NCBI RefSeq assembly: GCF_021530565.1
Contig: NZ_JAKGBI010000015.1
Coordinates: 62,001 to 126,000, forward strand
Length of the DNA stretch: 64,000 bases
Reading direction: 5' to 3'
Source of the DNA: Pseudoalteromonas sp. SMS1
Lineage (GTDB): Bacteria > Pseudomonadota > Gammaproteobacteria > Enterobacterales > Alteromonadaceae
Shown: piece after piece, positions 49,554-59,893 of the stretch
Numbering within the stretch: the first letter of the stretch is position 1
How the letters are laid out: every line of letters begins with the position of its first letter
Position numbers and translations under genes: made by a program
The notes under the pieces: model-generated
The model's input: only the letters and a program-made list of their open reading frames with translations
What the model was told of the DNA's origin: nothing
Databases searched by the model: none

Positions 49554-50822
49554 ATGCAAAGAGTATTAATTGTCGAGGATAGTCGGGTCGTTCAACAGAT
49601 CCTACGTCACTTGGCATCACAACACTTAAACGTAGAATTAGATTTTGCTTGGTCTCTCAAGGAAAGTAAGGCGCTACTTAAAAGCAACCGTTACACTTTA
49701 GCCTTGGTTGATCTTACTTTACCTGACGCCATGGATGCTGAAGTTGTTCAATTGACCTTAAGTCACAATGTGCCAACAGTGGTGCTGACATCTAAAATTG
49801 ATGAATACAGTCGGCAGCAAATGCTTGAGATGGGCGTTGTTGATTATGTCATAAAAGACAATCGAGACTCTTATTTATACGCTATTAAATTGGTGTCGAG
49901 ACTATTGCGTAATCAGGGGTGTAAAGCACTGATCGCTGACGATTCTATGATAAGCCGTGCTGTAATGCGCCAAATGCTAGAAAAACAATTGTTTACTGTA
50001 TTTGAAGCACAAGATGGTGAGCAAGCACTTACTATGCTTAAATCAGACCATGATATTAAGCTACTGCTAACGGATTACGCCATGCCGACAATGGATGGCT
50101 TTGAGTTGGTTAAGGCTGTGCGCAATTTTAGAGGACGTGATGATTTAGCCATTGTCGGATTGTCTGGGGCCGGTACACACGGGTTGTCGGCTAAGTTCAT
50201 TAAATATGGTGCCAACGATTTTTTAATGAAACCTTTTATGAATGAAGAGTTTCATTGTCGCGTCATGCAAACGATGGAGCAGCTTAACTTAATTGCTGAG
50301 ATTAAAGATTATGCGCATCGAGATTATTTAACTGGGCTGTATAACCGCCGATACTTCTGTCAACACATGGACAAATCACTCAAAAATGGTCCGATTGCAA
50401 GTTGTTTGGCATTGCTCGATTTAGATCTGTTTAAAGAGATAAATGATAAATATGGGCATTTAGGTGGTGACAGCGTGTTGACTCAGGTTGCAGAACTGCT
50501 TAATCAATCGTTTGGTGACTGTTTGGTGTCGCGTGTTGGTGGAGAAGAGTTTGCTGTTCTGTTGCCTGGTGAAAGTGTTGAAGAGGCACGTGCGATTTTC
50601 GACAACTTTAGAAGCCGCTTTGCAGATAACATTTTTTACATTGAAGGCGAGGCGCTTAATTGCACGTTAAGCATTGGCATTGCCAAGTGCGAATTCGCCA
50701 CGTTAAGTGAGGTCATGCGTCATGCAGATCAAGCGCTGTATCGTGCGAAGGCGCAAGGCAGAAATTGCGCCATGGCGGCCTGCACCAAATCAAATCAAGC
50801 GTCTGAAAAGTGCACCACATAA
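49554..50822 (+). CDS. Two-receiver response regulator with GGDEF diguanylate cyclase domain
   Basis: 422 aa in the PleD order: receiver 1 (~1-115, VEDSR, phospho-Asp in VDLTLPDA), receiver 2 (~120-240, ADDSM, LTDYAMPTMDG, MKPF) and GGDEF (~255-415). The active site is SRVGGEEF, intact, so it should make c-di-GMP. The usual RxxD inhibitory I-site before GGEEF is missing (the positions read F and C), so product inhibition may be lost. The stop codon lies inside the NtrC-type palindrome of the next operon. Confidence 0.92.
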   Translation: MQRVLIVEDSRVVQQILRHLASQHLNVELDFAWSLKESKALLKSNRYTLALVDLTLPDAMDAEVVQLTLSHNVPTVVLTSKIDEYSRQQMLEMGVVDYVIKDNRDSYLYAIKLVSRLLRNQGCKALIADDSMISRAVMRQMLEKQLFTVFEAQDGEQALTMLKSDHDIKLLLTDYAMPTMDGFELVKAVRNFRGRDDLAIVGLSGAGTHGLSAKFIKYGANDFLMKPFMNEEFHCRVMQTMEQLNLIAEIKDYAHRDYLTGLYNRRYFCQHMDKSLKNGPIASCLALLDLDLFKEINDKYGHLGGDSVLTQVAELLNQSFGDCLVSRVGGEEFAVLLPGESVEEARAIFDNFRSRFADNIFYIEGEALNCTLSIGIAKCEFATLSEVMRHADQALYRAKAQGRNCAMAACTKSNQASEKCTT

Positions 50823-50827
50823 GTGCA
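50811..50827 (+). promoter_or_regulatory. NtrC-type enhancer palindrome
   Basis: TGCACC-ACATA-AGTGCA matches the NtrC dyad TGCAC-N7-GTGCA with the same spacing as the glnA enhancer. It overlaps the stop codon of the diguanylate cyclase gene and lies about 65-80 nt upstream of the sigma-54 element. A second half site TGCACCA lies at 50781. It could also form a hairpin. Confidence 0.7.
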
Positions 50828-50889
50828 CTTCCTCTCCATTTTTAAATTCTAAATTCCTTACCTGACTGAAAAATATAGCTTTATTATTT

Positions 50890-50905
50890 TGGCATAAACG
50901 TTGGA
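50890..50905 (+). promoter_or_regulatory. Sigma-54 promoter of glnK-amtB
   Basis: TGGCAT-N5-TTGGA matches TGGCAC-N5-TTGCA with the required 10-bp GG-to-GC spacing; the second element has GG instead of GC. It lies 49 nt before the glnK ATG. Confidence 0.75.
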
Positions 50906-50953
50906 TTGATTATTCCATCATCAACAGGAATAAGACTCCTTTGGAGGCCAACA

Positions 50954-51292
50954 ATGAAAATGATAAGCGCAATTATCAAACCATTTAAATTGGACGAAGT
51001 AAGAGAAGCTCTTGGGGATCTGGGTATAGAAGGTATGACCGTGGTCGATGTCAAAGGCTTTGGCAGACAAAGAGGACATACCGAGTTATATCGAGGCGCT
51101 GAGTATCAAGTCGACTTCATTCCCAAAATCAAGCTGGAAATAGCCACCCACAGTGAAAACTGTCAACGTGTGGTCGATACGTTAGCAAAAGCAGCCAACA
51201 CCGGAAAAATAGGTGATGGCAAAATATTTGTGTATGACCTAGAGCAAATCGTGCGGATACGCACTGGTGAACTAGACGAAGAAGCGATTTAA
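50954..51292 (+). CDS. glnK: Nitrogen regulatory protein P-II
   Basis: 112-aa P-II signal protein starting at MKMISAIIKP; TTGGAGG precedes this ATG, and the upstream 16-residue extension is not part of the family. The T-loop has Tyr51 in GAEYQVDF, the uridylylation site, and the ends GKIGDGKIFV (phosphate loop) and IRTGE are intact. Placed directly before amtB behind a sigma-54 promoter, it is GlnK rather than GlnB. It reports glutamine and 2-oxoglutarate levels to AmtB and NtrB. Confidence 0.95.
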   Translation: MKMISAIIKPFKLDEVREALGDLGIEGMTVVDVKGFGRQRGHTELYRGAEYQVDFIPKIKLEIATHSENCQRVVDTLAKAANTGKIGDGKIFVYDLEQIVRIRTGELDEEAI

Positions 51293-51300
51293 GGGGATCG

Positions 51301-52533
51301 ATGATGGACAATACAATAATAGAACTACAATTTTCGCTCAATACTTTCTACTTCTTAGTTTCTGGTATTTTAGTGATGTGGATGGCCGCAGGTTTTGCGA
51401 TGCTGGAAGCTGGATTAGTGCGATCTAAAAATACTACCGAAATTTTGACCAAAAACATCGCCCTATATGCCATTGCGTGCACCATGTATTTACTCATCGG
51501 GTACAACATTATGTACGTAGGTAATAGCGAAGGGGGGTTTGTGCCTAGCTTTGGTGCGCTCATCGGTGAAGCTGCCTCTGACGCCGATCATGCACTTGAA
51601 TCGGACTTCTTCTTCCAAGTTGTTTTTGTTGCAACGGCTATGTCCATTGTATCTGGCGCGGTTGCTGAGCGTATGAAACTATGGGCTTTTTTACTGTTCA
51701 CAGTTGTATTGACGGGCGTGATTTATCCAATTGAAGGCTATTGGACATGGGGGGCTGGATTCTTATCTGAATTGGGATTTGTGGATTTTGCAGGGTCGGC
51801 TATTGTGCACGGGGCAGGGGCGGCGGCGGCGCTCGCGGGCGTGCTACTTTTGGGTGCCAGAAAAGGAAAATACGGTAAACACGGAGAGATATATCCAATT
51901 CCGGGCTCAAACTTACCTCTGGCAACATTAGGTACGTTTATTTTATGGATGGGATGGTTTGGCTTTAATGGGGGGTCTCAATTGTTTTTAGCTGACAAAG
52001 AGAATGCCGTTGCCGTGAGCCAAATCATGCTAAATACAAATGCCGCGGCAGCAGCCGGTGCGATTGCTGCGTTGATTGTATGCAAAATTATGTGGAGTAA
52101 AGCTGATCTAACCATGATTTTAAATGGTGCGCTTGCTGGGTTAGTGACTATCACAGCTGAGCCAGCTTCGCCAACGCCGCTATTAGCATGTATTTTAGGG
52201 GCATTAGGTGGTAGTTTGGTGGTGTTTAGCATCATTGGGCTTGATAAATTGAAGATTGATGATCCCGTTGGTGCGATTTCTGTTCATGGCGTGTGTGGTT
52301 CGCTCGGCGTGATGATGGTGCCATTTTCTAATAGTGACGCGAGCTTTGTGACCCAGTTGACAGGGCTGTTAGCAATATTAGGCTTTGTATTTATCACATC
52401 ATATTTAGTATGGGCGGCATTGAGAGCAACCATGGGTATTAGAGTAACGGAAGAAGAAGAGTTGAGCGGTATGGATCAACATGATTGTGGCGTTGATGCT
52501 TATCCTGAGTTTGTGACAATTCGTAATCATTAG
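51301..52533 (+). CDS. amtB: Ammonium transporter
   Basis: 410-aa Amt/Rh-family channel with eleven membrane helices. The twin His of the pore lie in IVHGAGAAAALAG and SVHGVCGSLGV, and the GRY-like block AMLEAGLVRSKN is conserved. No cleavable signal peptide is clear. It is 8 nt from glnK; GlnK plugs it when nitrogen is plentiful. A terminator follows. Confidence 0.95.
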   Translation: MMDNTIIELQFSLNTFYFLVSGILVMWMAAGFAMLEAGLVRSKNTTEILTKNIALYAIACTMYLLIGYNIMYVGNSEGGFVPSFGALIGEAASDADHALESDFFFQVVFVATAMSIVSGAVAERMKLWAFLLFTVVLTGVIYPIEGYWTWGAGFLSELGFVDFAGSAIVHGAGAAAALAGVLLLGARKGKYGKHGEIYPIPGSNLPLATLGTFILWMGWFGFNGGSQLFLADKENAVAVSQIMLNTNAAAAAGAIAALIVCKIMWSKADLTMILNGALAGLVTITAEPASPTPLLACILGALGGSLVVFSIIGLDKLKIDDPVGAISVHGVCGSLGVMMVPFSNSDASFVTQLTGLLAILGFVFITSYLVWAALRATMGIRVTEEEELSGMDQHDCGVDAYPEFVTIRNH

Positions 52534-52548
52534 TCTAGAAAACAAGAG

Positions 52549-52575
52549 AAAAGCGGGCGTTAGCCCGCTTTTTTA
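52549..52575 (+). terminator. Terminator of glnK-amtB
   Basis: AAGCGGGC and GCCCGCTT close a GTTA loop, followed by TTTTTA. Confidence 0.88.
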
Positions 52576-52642
52576 GTTTCAGTGTTGGTTAATCTAAGTT
52601 AATCTAGCATCATTGAAAATACAGCGAATATTGCATAGGTAC

Positions 52643-54973
52643 ATGTCAGAGAAAAAGCGTCCTACTGGTGCCAAGTCTAAGCCTAAAAAAACAACTCGAA
52701 AATCACCTAAATCGAAAACTTCGTCACCGTCGTTAAAACAGCGTCTTAGCCTGTTTAAATCTAGATTGTTAAAAACACTTTGGTCTTTGTTTTGGAAAGG
52801 TGGACTTGCTGTTTGTTGCGCAGTAGCACTGTACGTCATTTATCTCGATTCAAAAGTAAGTAAACAGTTTGAGGGCAATAAATGGCAATTGCCAGTTCAA
52901 GTTTACGCACGTGCGATGACGTTTCATCCTGATCAATACTTATCAGAGCAGGAAGTGCTCTGGGAATTAGAACGATTAAATTATTCTCGTGTCAATCGTA
53001 TTAAGCGCACTGGTCAGTATTTAGTACAGGGGCGCACAATCACTGTCTACCGTCGCGCATTTGAATTTTATGAAGGCGAGGAAAGTGCGACTGAGTTTAC
53101 CCTGAACTTTGCAGGGAAAAAACTGGCCAGTATTGTGAATAAAGGGGGGAGAAGAATTCCCACCGCCCGCCTTGAGCCGGTGCAAATAGCACGGATAGGC
53201 AATGAGACGAAGCAAGACAGAGAGTTTGTTCCGTTAGATAAATTTCCCAGTGTTTTAAAACAAGCGTTATTAGTTGTTGAAGATCGCAATTTTTATGAAC
53301 ATCATGGCGTTTCACTTTGGTCTATTATGCGTGCGTTGTATAGCAATATCAGGGCAGGGCGAACAGTACAGGGCGGCAGTACCTTAACGCAGCAACTCGC
53401 AAAGAACTTTTATCTTACTAGAGAACGTTCTTTGATAAGAAAAATAAACGAAGCTTTTATTGCGCTAATACTCGACTATCGCTACAGCAAAGATGAGATT
53501 CTTGAAGCCTATCTTAATGAAGTGTACTTGGGACAAGCCTACAACCAAGGTGTACACGGTATGGGGTTGGCCTCCGAATTCTACTTTGCCAAACCGGTTG
53601 ATGAATTGGAGTTTGATCAAGTGGCGTTGCTGGTGGCTATGGTGAAAGGCCCATCGTTTTATAACCCAAGACGATATCCAGAACGTACGATGGAGCGCCG
53701 AGATTTGGTTTTAAGGCTCATGGCTGAAAATGGCATTATCACCACGACTGAATATCGCAGCGCATTAGATCGCCAAATTGAGATCCAGCCTCTGAAAGAG
53801 AGCATGCTGCAGTCATATCCTGGCTATTTAGAGCTTGTCAACAGAGAGCTCAAAAACTTAGTGCCAAATGAAGATGTTGTGCATGCTGGTGTTAGAATCT
53901 TCACTTATTTCGAACTGCAAAAACAAAGTGCGATGGAAGAAGCCATTACGTCAGGTTTGCCGTATTTGGAGAGGCGCTTTGGCACGTCAGGGCTTGAGGT
54001 GGCGATGTTGTCGGTTAATACTGCGAAATCGGGCGTATCAGCTCTGGTGTCGGGTAGGCAAATGCGCTTTTCTGGATTCAATCGAGTATTAGATACCAAG
54101 CGTAGTGTGGGATCGTTAGTAAAGCCTGCGATTTATCTGACCGCGCTTCAGCAGGGTTATAATTTAGGAACTCTTGTGGATGATTCGCCGCTTCAAGTGA
54201 CGAATGCAGCGGGTAAAACATGGGCTCCTGAAAACTTTGATCATAAATTTAGGGGACCAGTCCCTTTGTATCGCGCATTTAGTGAAAGTTTGAACATCCC
54301 CGCGGTTAATTTGGGGTTGGACGTTGGTGTTCATAAAGTGGCCAGTACGATAACTGAGTTAGGTGTTGATGAAGATATTCCGACTTACCCTTCGATGTTA
54401 TTGGGGGCCGTCGAACTCTCTAGCTTCGATGTTGCACAGATGTATACCACAATGGCTGCAAATGGTCGCTATAGTGCATTGACCAGTATTTCCGCCATCA
54501 CAGATGCCACGGGCAGAATGCTATATAAACATCAACCAGAACGCGCTCAACGATTTGATCCCGCATCTGTGTACATGACCAAGTATGGGTTGAAGCGTGT
54601 AACCAAAAGTGGTACGGGTAAACGCCTCAATCAGCACTTTCCGGCCGTACAGTTAGCTGGTAAAACAGGGACAAGTAACGATTTAAGAGACAGTTGGTTT
54701 GCGGGGTTTGATCACAATACCGTCACGGTCACGTGGATAGGGCGTGATGACAATAAACCTGCAAAGCTAACTGGGGGGAGAGGCGCATTAGAACTATATA
54801 TTCGCTATTTGAAACCGTTGAATCCACAAGCAATAGCAGACGACAGACCAGAGGGGATACGGTGGGCATTTGTGAATAAGCAGACCGGTCAGCAAGCCGC
54901 GCCGCACTGTGGGCCAACCATTCAGCTCCCACTTAGAGCTGAATTGTTTGACCCAAAACCGAGATGTCATTAA
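52643..54973 (+). CDS. mrcB: Penicillin-binding protein 1B (bifunctional transglycosylase/transpeptidase)
   Basis: 776-aa class A PBP from the ATG at MSEKKRPTG. A basic cytoplasmic tail precedes one membrane helix (~50-72), then a UB2H-like regulatory region, then GT51 with EDRNFYEHHG (catalytic Glu near 212) and QGGSTLTQQLAKNF, then the transpeptidase: SVGSLVKP (SxxK near 487), SLN and KTGT (near 673). It polymerises and cross-links peptidoglycan. Convergent with the chemoreceptor gene, the ends abutting at 54973/54974. Confidence 0.94.
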   Translation: MSEKKRPTGAKSKPKKTTRKSPKSKTSSPSLKQRLSLFKSRLLKTLWSLFWKGGLAVCCAVALYVIYLDSKVSKQFEGNKWQLPVQVYARAMTFHPDQYLSEQEVLWELERLNYSRVNRIKRTGQYLVQGRTITVYRRAFEFYEGEESATEFTLNFAGKKLASIVNKGGRRIPTARLEPVQIARIGNETKQDREFVPLDKFPSVLKQALLVVEDRNFYEHHGVSLWSIMRALYSNIRAGRTVQGGSTLTQQLAKNFYLTRERSLIRKINEAFIALILDYRYSKDEILEAYLNEVYLGQAYNQGVHGMGLASEFYFAKPVDELEFDQVALLVAMVKGPSFYNPRRYPERTMERRDLVLRLMAENGIITTTEYRSALDRQIEIQPLKESMLQSYPGYLELVNRELKNLVPNEDVVHAGVRIFTYFELQKQSAMEEAITSGLPYLERRFGTSGLEVAMLSVNTAKSGVSALVSGRQMRFSGFNRVLDTKRSVGSLVKPAIYLTALQQGYNLGTLVDDSPLQVTNAAGKTWAPENFDHKFRGPVPLYRAFSESLNIPAVNLGLDVGVHKVASTITELGVDEDIPTYPSMLLGAVELSSFDVAQMYTTMAANGRYSALTSISAITDATGRMLYKHQPERAQRFDPASVYMTKYGLKRVTKSGTGKRLNQHFPAVQLAGKTGTSNDLRDSWFAGFDHNTVTVTWIGRDDNKPAKLTGGRGALELYIRYLKPLNPQAIADDRPEGIRWAFVNKQTGQQAAPHCGPTIQLPLRAELFDPKPRCH

Positions 54974-56815
54974 TTAAGTTCTGAATTGACTCATGGCTGA
55001 TTTTAAGTGCGCAGCCATATTACTCAGTTGATGCGCATCTTCTTGGGTTGCTTCCGCTGATCCGAGGGTGTGCTCTGCTAGTGAACTGATTTCACTCGAC
55101 TCTGACAGTGCCTGCTGAGTTGCTTGTGTTTGTTGTTGGACTAGCTCTCTTATAACATGGCCTTGTTGATCTATGTCAGTCATGCTTTGTTCCGCGGCAC
55201 TCAAAATGGCATTGGTCTCGGTGGCTGCTGTTACACCGCGCTCCATCTTTTCCACGCTACTCAGCATTTTTTGCTGAGTATCGTTGGACGCATTTTGAAG
55301 TGATTTGATAATGGAGTGGATTTCTTCCGTTTGCTGTTGAGTTCGCTTTGCCAATGTCCGGACTTCGTCGGCAACAACTGCAAACCCGCGTCCCTGTTCA
55401 CCCGCTCGTGCCGCTTCGATGGCTGCGTTGAGTGCGAGTAAGTTGGTCTGTTCAGCGATTTCGCTGATCCCAAGGCTGACCTTGCTGATGTTTTGGCTGT
55501 CTTGAGCAAGCTTATCAAGTGCTTGTCTACTTTCTTCAAACTCTTGTTGTAGCACCGTCATGTGTTGCGCAAGTTCCGTCGTATTAATACTTCCCTGTTT
55601 TACTTGCTCAGCAGCCGTACTGGCTAATTCGGTGGCATGCTGAGCTGAACTTTCTACGGCATCCGCAGCATTTGCCATGTCTGACAACGCGGCATGAATA
55701 CCGCTAATTTTAATTTGTTGCTGCTCCACATCATGTCGGGTGTCTTGGCTAATGTGGCTGAGTTTGTCAGTGGCGTTGTGTAGGTCACTAGACGTATTGT
55801 GCACATCGCCTAACAGCTCAGTAAATGCATCTAGAACACGGTTATATTGGGCAACAATGTCATTTAACTCGTCATCCCCATGAGATTGTGCTTTCGCCCT
55901 CAGATCTCCTTGTGCAGCACGCTGCGCAGACTGTGAAAACTCAGAAATTGTATCAACGACCGCAAAGTAAAAGCCGAGCATCAAATACAATGCGATCAGC
56001 AAGCTTAAAATGGACGCTGCGGCCACAATGTTTCTAATCATCTGTTCTTGTTCTAGCTTTTCTTGAAGCAGGTTTTTTAGCGTAGGCAAAGCCGCCTCTA
56101 CCAATGTTCGGGTTTTTCTTTGTACATCCTGATGGGCGCTTGTGAACGCCGCTGCACTGAGTTCAATATCATCGGGCTCTAGCAGCTTGGTACGTACAGC
56201 CAGTTGATAGCTGTCCAGTGCGCGGTTTAGCGTGTCGATGTGCGTCGATAGTTGTGCCTTGACCTTACTATTTTCAAGTGTAGCGACATCAAGCTTATCA
56301 AGTAGTTGCCCTTTCACAATAGGCAGCGCTTTATTCAGGTTTGAGAGTGCAATAAAGGAATCGGGTGTAAATCGACCCCGTTCAATAATTGCATTGGCTT
56401 GCTCAGCAATATTATTAACCTGATAAACCAACTTGGGAAGAGATTCCACCAGCGAGCGGTTAAGGTAAGAGCGGCTCAGGTCGTTGTCAATGGCGAGTTT
56501 AGAGGCAATAGAAACCTGTTCTAAGGGCGTATTTGACGCTTTACTGTTCACCATTAAGCCACTGCGTTTGAGCAATTGCAGATTGTCACCTTGGCGATTA
56601 TTTATAATATTCTCAAGCAGCTGAGGATATAAATTTAGGCCTTGTTGCTGCTTTTTGCTGACCTCTATTGAGTGGGTCAGAGTGGAGTTTAAAAAAAACA
56701 GGCTTAATGCCAGAGGCAAAATAAGAATACCGAAGACTAAGCTGATTTTTGTTTTGTATTTTAACTGCGCCATAAACGCAATGGCGGGGCTACAAACTGA
56801 TCTGAGTCCTGTCAT
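54974..56815 (-). CDS. Methyl-accepting chemotaxis protein
   Basis: 613-aa chemoreceptor. One membrane helix near residues 22-48, a periplasmic ligand-binding region of ~220 residues with helical coiled-coil pattern, a second helix near 265-290, HAMP, and the signalling domain with hairpin tip [20 protein letters not shown]. The tip is intact, so it should couple to CheW/CheA. The ligand is unknown. An alternative start at residue 15 (56773) is possible; neither start has a good ribosome-binding site. Confidence 0.92.
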   Translation of the reverse strand: MTGLRSVCSPAIAFMAQLKYKTKISLVFGILILPLALSLFFLNSTLTHSIEVSKKQQQGLNLYPQLLENIINNRQGDNLQLLKRSGLMVNSKASNTPLEQVSIASKLAIDNDLSRSYLNRSLVESLPKLVYQVNNIAEQANAIIERGRFTPDSFIALSNLNKALPIVKGQLLDKLDVATLENSKVKAQLSTHIDTLNRALDSYQLAVRTKLLEPDDIELSAAAFTSAHQDVQRKTRTLVEAALPTLKNLLQEKLEQEQMIRNIVAAASILSLLIALYLMLGFYFAVVDTISEFSQSAQRAAQGDLRAKAQSHGDDELNDIVAQYNRVLDAFTELLGDVHNTSSDLHNATDKLSHISQDTRHDVEQQQIKISGIHAALSDMANAADAVESSAQHATELASTAAEQVKQGSINTTELAQHMTVLQQEFEESRQALDKLAQDSQNISKVSLGISEIAEQTNLLALNAAIEAARAGEQGRGFAVVADEVRTLAKRTQQQTEEIHSIIKSLQNASNDTQQKMLSSVEKMERGVTAATETNAILSAAEQSMTDIDQQGHVIRELVQQQTQATQQALSESSEISSLAEHTLGSAEATQEDAHQLSNMAAHLKSAMSQFRT

Positions 56816-56902
56816 AATTTAATTCTTTGTTATTGAGTCACGAGATAAAGACCTTGTTAATACAAAGAATAGTTCAAAGAAATCGGATTTTTTTTGAAGT
56901 TG

Positions 56903-56929
56903 AAAAAAAAAGCCCAGAAAGGGCTTTTT
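56903..56929 (-). terminator. Terminator of hemL
   Basis: On the minus strand AAAGCCC pairs with GGGCTTT around a 5-nt loop, followed by a T-rich run of nine. It lies between hemL and the chemoreceptor gene. Confidence 0.85.
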
Positions 56930-56969
56930 ATTTTCACTTCTTAGCATCGAAGGAAGACAAGCTGTGTGA

Positions 56970-58256
56970 TTAAGCGGCTAGTTTGGCGAAAGCACGATCT
57001 GCAGCTTTGATTGTGTCTTCAATGTCTTGATCACTGTGCATTGTACTCACGAAGCCTGCTTCGAATGCCGAGGGGGCAAGATACACACCTTCTTCAAGCA
57101 TTAAATGGAAGAAGCGTTTGAATTTCTCTAAATCACATTCAGTCGCTTGTTGGTAGCTATCTACACGTTCAGCAGATGTAAAGAAGAAGCCGAACATACC
57201 ACCTGCGTAATTCGTCGTCAGTGGAATGTTATGTCTGTCTGCTGCGGCTTGAAAACCAGCGCACAGTGCTTTAGATTTCGCTTCTAACGATTCATGCAGC
57301 CCTGGTACGGATAACAGCTCGAGTGCTTTTAGCCCTGCAGCCATTGCAATTGGGTTGCCAGACAAGGTGCCCGCTTGATAAACAGGCCCGACTGGCGCAA
57401 TAAAGTCCATTATTTCTTGTTTACCACCGAAAGCACCGACTGGCATACCCCCACCGATAACTTTACCCAAACAGGTTAAGTCTGGCTCGATGTTGTAGTA
57501 TTGCTGAGCCCCACCAAGCGCAACCCTAAAGCCCGTCATCACTTCATCAAAAATGAGCACCGAGTTATTATCTGTACACACTGAACGCAGTCCTTCCAAG
57601 AATCCTTCAACAGGAGGGATGCAGTTCATGTTGCCAGCGACAGGCTCAACGATCACGCATGCAATTTGATCTTTGTATTGTTCAAAAATCGCTTTCACTT
57701 CATCTAAGTTATTAAAAGACACCGTCAATGTGTGTTTTGCAAAATCAGCAGGAATACCAGGTGAGTTTGGAACACCCATTGTTAATGCACCTGAACCTGC
57801 TTTGACAAGTAAAGAGTCTGCATGTCCATGGTAGCAGCCTTCAAACTTAAGAATTTTATCTCTACCCGTAAAGCCACGAGCTAAACGAATTGCACTCATA
57901 GTGGCTTCCGTACCTGAGCTCACCATGCGCACTTTTTCAATCGATGGGACCAGTTCCTTGACTTTTTCAGCCATCAGAATTTCAGTTTCGGTCGGCGCTC
58001 CATAGCTTAAGCCGTTTTCAACGGCGTCCAATACAGCTTGCTTGATTTGCGGATGATTGTGGCCAAGGATCATTGGTCCCCATGAGCCAACATAATCGAT
58101 ATACCGATTATCATCGGCATCATAGGTGAAGGGACCTTGTGCTTTAGTAATAAACAATGGCGTACCACCTACACCATTAAATGCTCGAACAGGGGAGTTT
58201 ACACCACCTGGAATAGAGGCTTGGGCACGCTCAAATAAATCTTGGCTAATTGTCAT
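56970..58256 (-). CDS. hemL: Glutamate-1-semialdehyde 2,1-aminomutase
   Basis: PLP enzyme making 5-aminolevulinate from glutamate 1-semialdehyde in haem synthesis. 428 aa from [12 protein letters not shown] (AAGGACAC upstream); an in-frame extension overlaps pyrB and is unlikely. The PLP lysine is in CLGKVIGGG and the [16 protein letters not shown] blocks are complete. It follows pyrB by 16 nt, so haem and pyrimidine genes share a transcript here. Confidence 0.96.
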   Translation of the reverse strand: MTISQDLFERAQASIPGGVNSPVRAFNGVGGTPLFITKAQGPFTYDADDNRYIDYVGSWGPMILGHNHPQIKQAVLDAVENGLSYGAPTETEILMAEKVKELVPSIEKVRMVSSGTEATMSAIRLARGFTGRDKILKFEGCYHGHADSLLVKAGSGALTMGVPNSPGIPADFAKHTLTVSFNNLDEVKAIFEQYKDQIACVIVEPVAGNMNCIPPVEGFLEGLRSVCTDNNSVLIFDEVMTGFRVALGGAQQYYNIEPDLTCLGKVIGGGMPVGAFGGKQEIMDFIAPVGPVYQAGTLSGNPIAMAAGLKALELLSVPGLHESLEAKSKALCAGFQAAADRHNIPLTTNYAGGMFGFFFTSAERVDSYQQATECDLEKFKRFFHLMLEEGVYLAPSAFEAGFVSTMHSDQDIEDTIKAADRAFAKLAA

Positions 58257-58272
58257 AATGTGTCCTTTTTGA

Positions 58273-59289
58273 TTAACTTTGGCGCTTTCTGCTAAACCAA
58301 GGTACGTTAGTCTCGTATTGTTGTACTTTGTTTTCGACACCTAATGTCAATGCGAAAAGTGCCATACGGATCAATACGCCGTTTTGTACTTGTCTAAAGA
58401 TGGCCAAGTTATCATTACTATTTAAATCGTTGTCTAATTCATTTGCTTCACTGCGGCTATCACGAGGAAGTGGGTGCATCAACACAGACTCAGGTTTACA
58501 GTGTGCGTCATAGATAGCCTGGCTGATCCTAAAGCCACCACGGTACTTGTTGGCTTCTTCCTGAGAAGGAAAGCGCTCTTCTTGAATACGTGTTTGGTAC
58601 ACAATATCCGCCGCTAAATTGCCTTCCATTTTCGATACCAGCTCAATTTGGTGACCGGCATTTGTCACAGCATCTAATACATAATCAGGCATTTGCAGCC
58701 CATCTGGGGCAACCATGGAAAATTTAATGTTTTTATAGTGGCATAACAGCTTAGAGAGTGAGTGAACGGTACGCCCGTATTTCAAATCTCCGACTAATGC
58801 GATGTGCATGCCATCTACGCCACGACCAAATCGACCTAGCTCGCGATCAATAGTAAGTAGATCAAGTAGCGCTTGAGTCGGGTGTTCATTTGGACCGTCA
58901 CCGCCATTGAGCACCGGCACATCAGAACCAGTCGCAAACTCTGCAACACTGCCCGCATCCGGGTGTCGCATTGCAACGGCATCGGCATACGCTGAGATTA
59001 CACGCGCTGTGTCATACAATGACTCACCTTTTGCTAAAGCTGAGCTTTGCATACCCGTTGTTTCTCTTACCAGACCACCTAGTAGGTTGAATGCAGTACC
59101 GAAGCTGACACGTGTGCGGGTACTTGGTTCGAAAAACAGGTTGGCAAGTACAGCGCCTTCTAGCACTTGGGTACGTTTATGCTTTTTAGCATAAGGTTCC
59201 ATGCGTTTGGCGACTTCAAAAATAAGTTCTATTGCTTCTCTATCTAGTTGATTGACAGAAAGGATGTTTTCACCTTGGAAACTTAACAT
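58273..59289 (-). CDS. pyrB: Aspartate carbamoyltransferase catalytic subunit
   Basis: Makes carbamoyl-aspartate, the first committed pyrimidine step. 338 aa from [10 protein letters not shown], chosen over a longer in-frame start. Carbamoyl-phosphate loop [13 protein letters not shown] and HPLPRDSR are complete. The chain is ~27 residues longer than E. coli PyrB (311), partly as a C-terminal tail, and no pyrI regulatory gene follows; hemL is next. The minus-strand upstream region has TGCTATTAT, a plausible extended -10. Confidence 0.94.
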   Translation of the reverse strand: MLSFQGENILSVNQLDREAIELIFEVAKRMEPYAKKHKRTQVLEGAVLANLFFEPSTRTRVSFGTAFNLLGGLVRETTGMQSSALAKGESLYDTARVISAYADAVAMRHPDAGSVAEFATGSDVPVLNGGDGPNEHPTQALLDLLTIDRELGRFGRGVDGMHIALVGDLKYGRTVHSLSKLLCHYKNIKFSMVAPDGLQMPDYVLDAVTNAGHQIELVSKMEGNLAADIVYQTRIQEERFPSQEEANKYRGGFRISQAIYDAHCKPESVLMHPLPRDSRSEANELDNDLNSNDNLAIFRQVQNGVLIRMALFALTLGVENKVQQYETNVPWFSRKRQS

Positions 59290-59439
59290 GCGGCGATTCC
59301 TAATCACAGATTGACAACAGGAGGCAGGCTGCACTCCTAACCGAGATAACCTTGGCAACACTAGGTTACTGGAACGACATAATAGCATAGTTCCTCGCTA
59401 TCTGGTGAGTATGACGGCATGGTGTCCGTCATATTTACA

Positions 59440-59874
59440 CTAAAAAAAAGGTTTTAACACTGCGAGTAGAATAATTGGGAGTAACAAGAAAACAGGGAAC
59501 TCGTTGTAGTAGCGGTAGAAACGCGTGCTACGTTTGTTTCTGTCGTGTTTGAAGTCAGCTAAGAGCTTAAAGCAGTATGCATGATAAATATATAAAATGA
59601 TGACGAACACCAACTTATAATGCAGCCATAAGTTGTATTTAAACCACTCTCTACCGTACTCGACAATTGTGAGTACACCAAATACCGTCGTGAGGATAGC
59701 AAACGGCGTTACGAAGTAGAGTAGGCGTCGCTCCATAATTTTAAGCATGGCTTTACATGCTTTTTCTTCTGTCATTGTGTGGTAAATAAACAGTCGTGGT
59801 AAGTAAAAAATTCCAGCGAACCAAGCAACCATAAAAAAGATATGCAAGGCTTTGTAAATCAACAACGCACTCAT
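59440..59874 (-). CDS. hemJ: Protoporphyrinogen oxidase HemJ
   Basis: 144-aa membrane protein with four helices that oxidises protoporphyrinogen IX to protoporphyrin IX. The haem-site His is in YKALHIFFMVAWFAGIFYL, and the HYKLVFV block holds a second conserved His and Lys. It is two genes upstream of hemL, also a haem enzyme, which supports the call. An 85-aa or smaller start is not favoured; the ATG follows AAGGGGC. Confidence 0.9.
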   Translation of the reverse strand: MSALLIYKALHIFFMVAWFAGIFYLPRLFIYHTMTEEKACKAMLKIMERRLLYFVTPFAILTTVFGVLTIVEYGREWFKYNLWLHYKLVFVIILYIYHAYCFKLLADFKHDRNKRSTRFYRYYNEFPVFLLLPIILLAVLKPFF

Positions 59875-59893
59875 AATGCCCCTTATGCTTATG

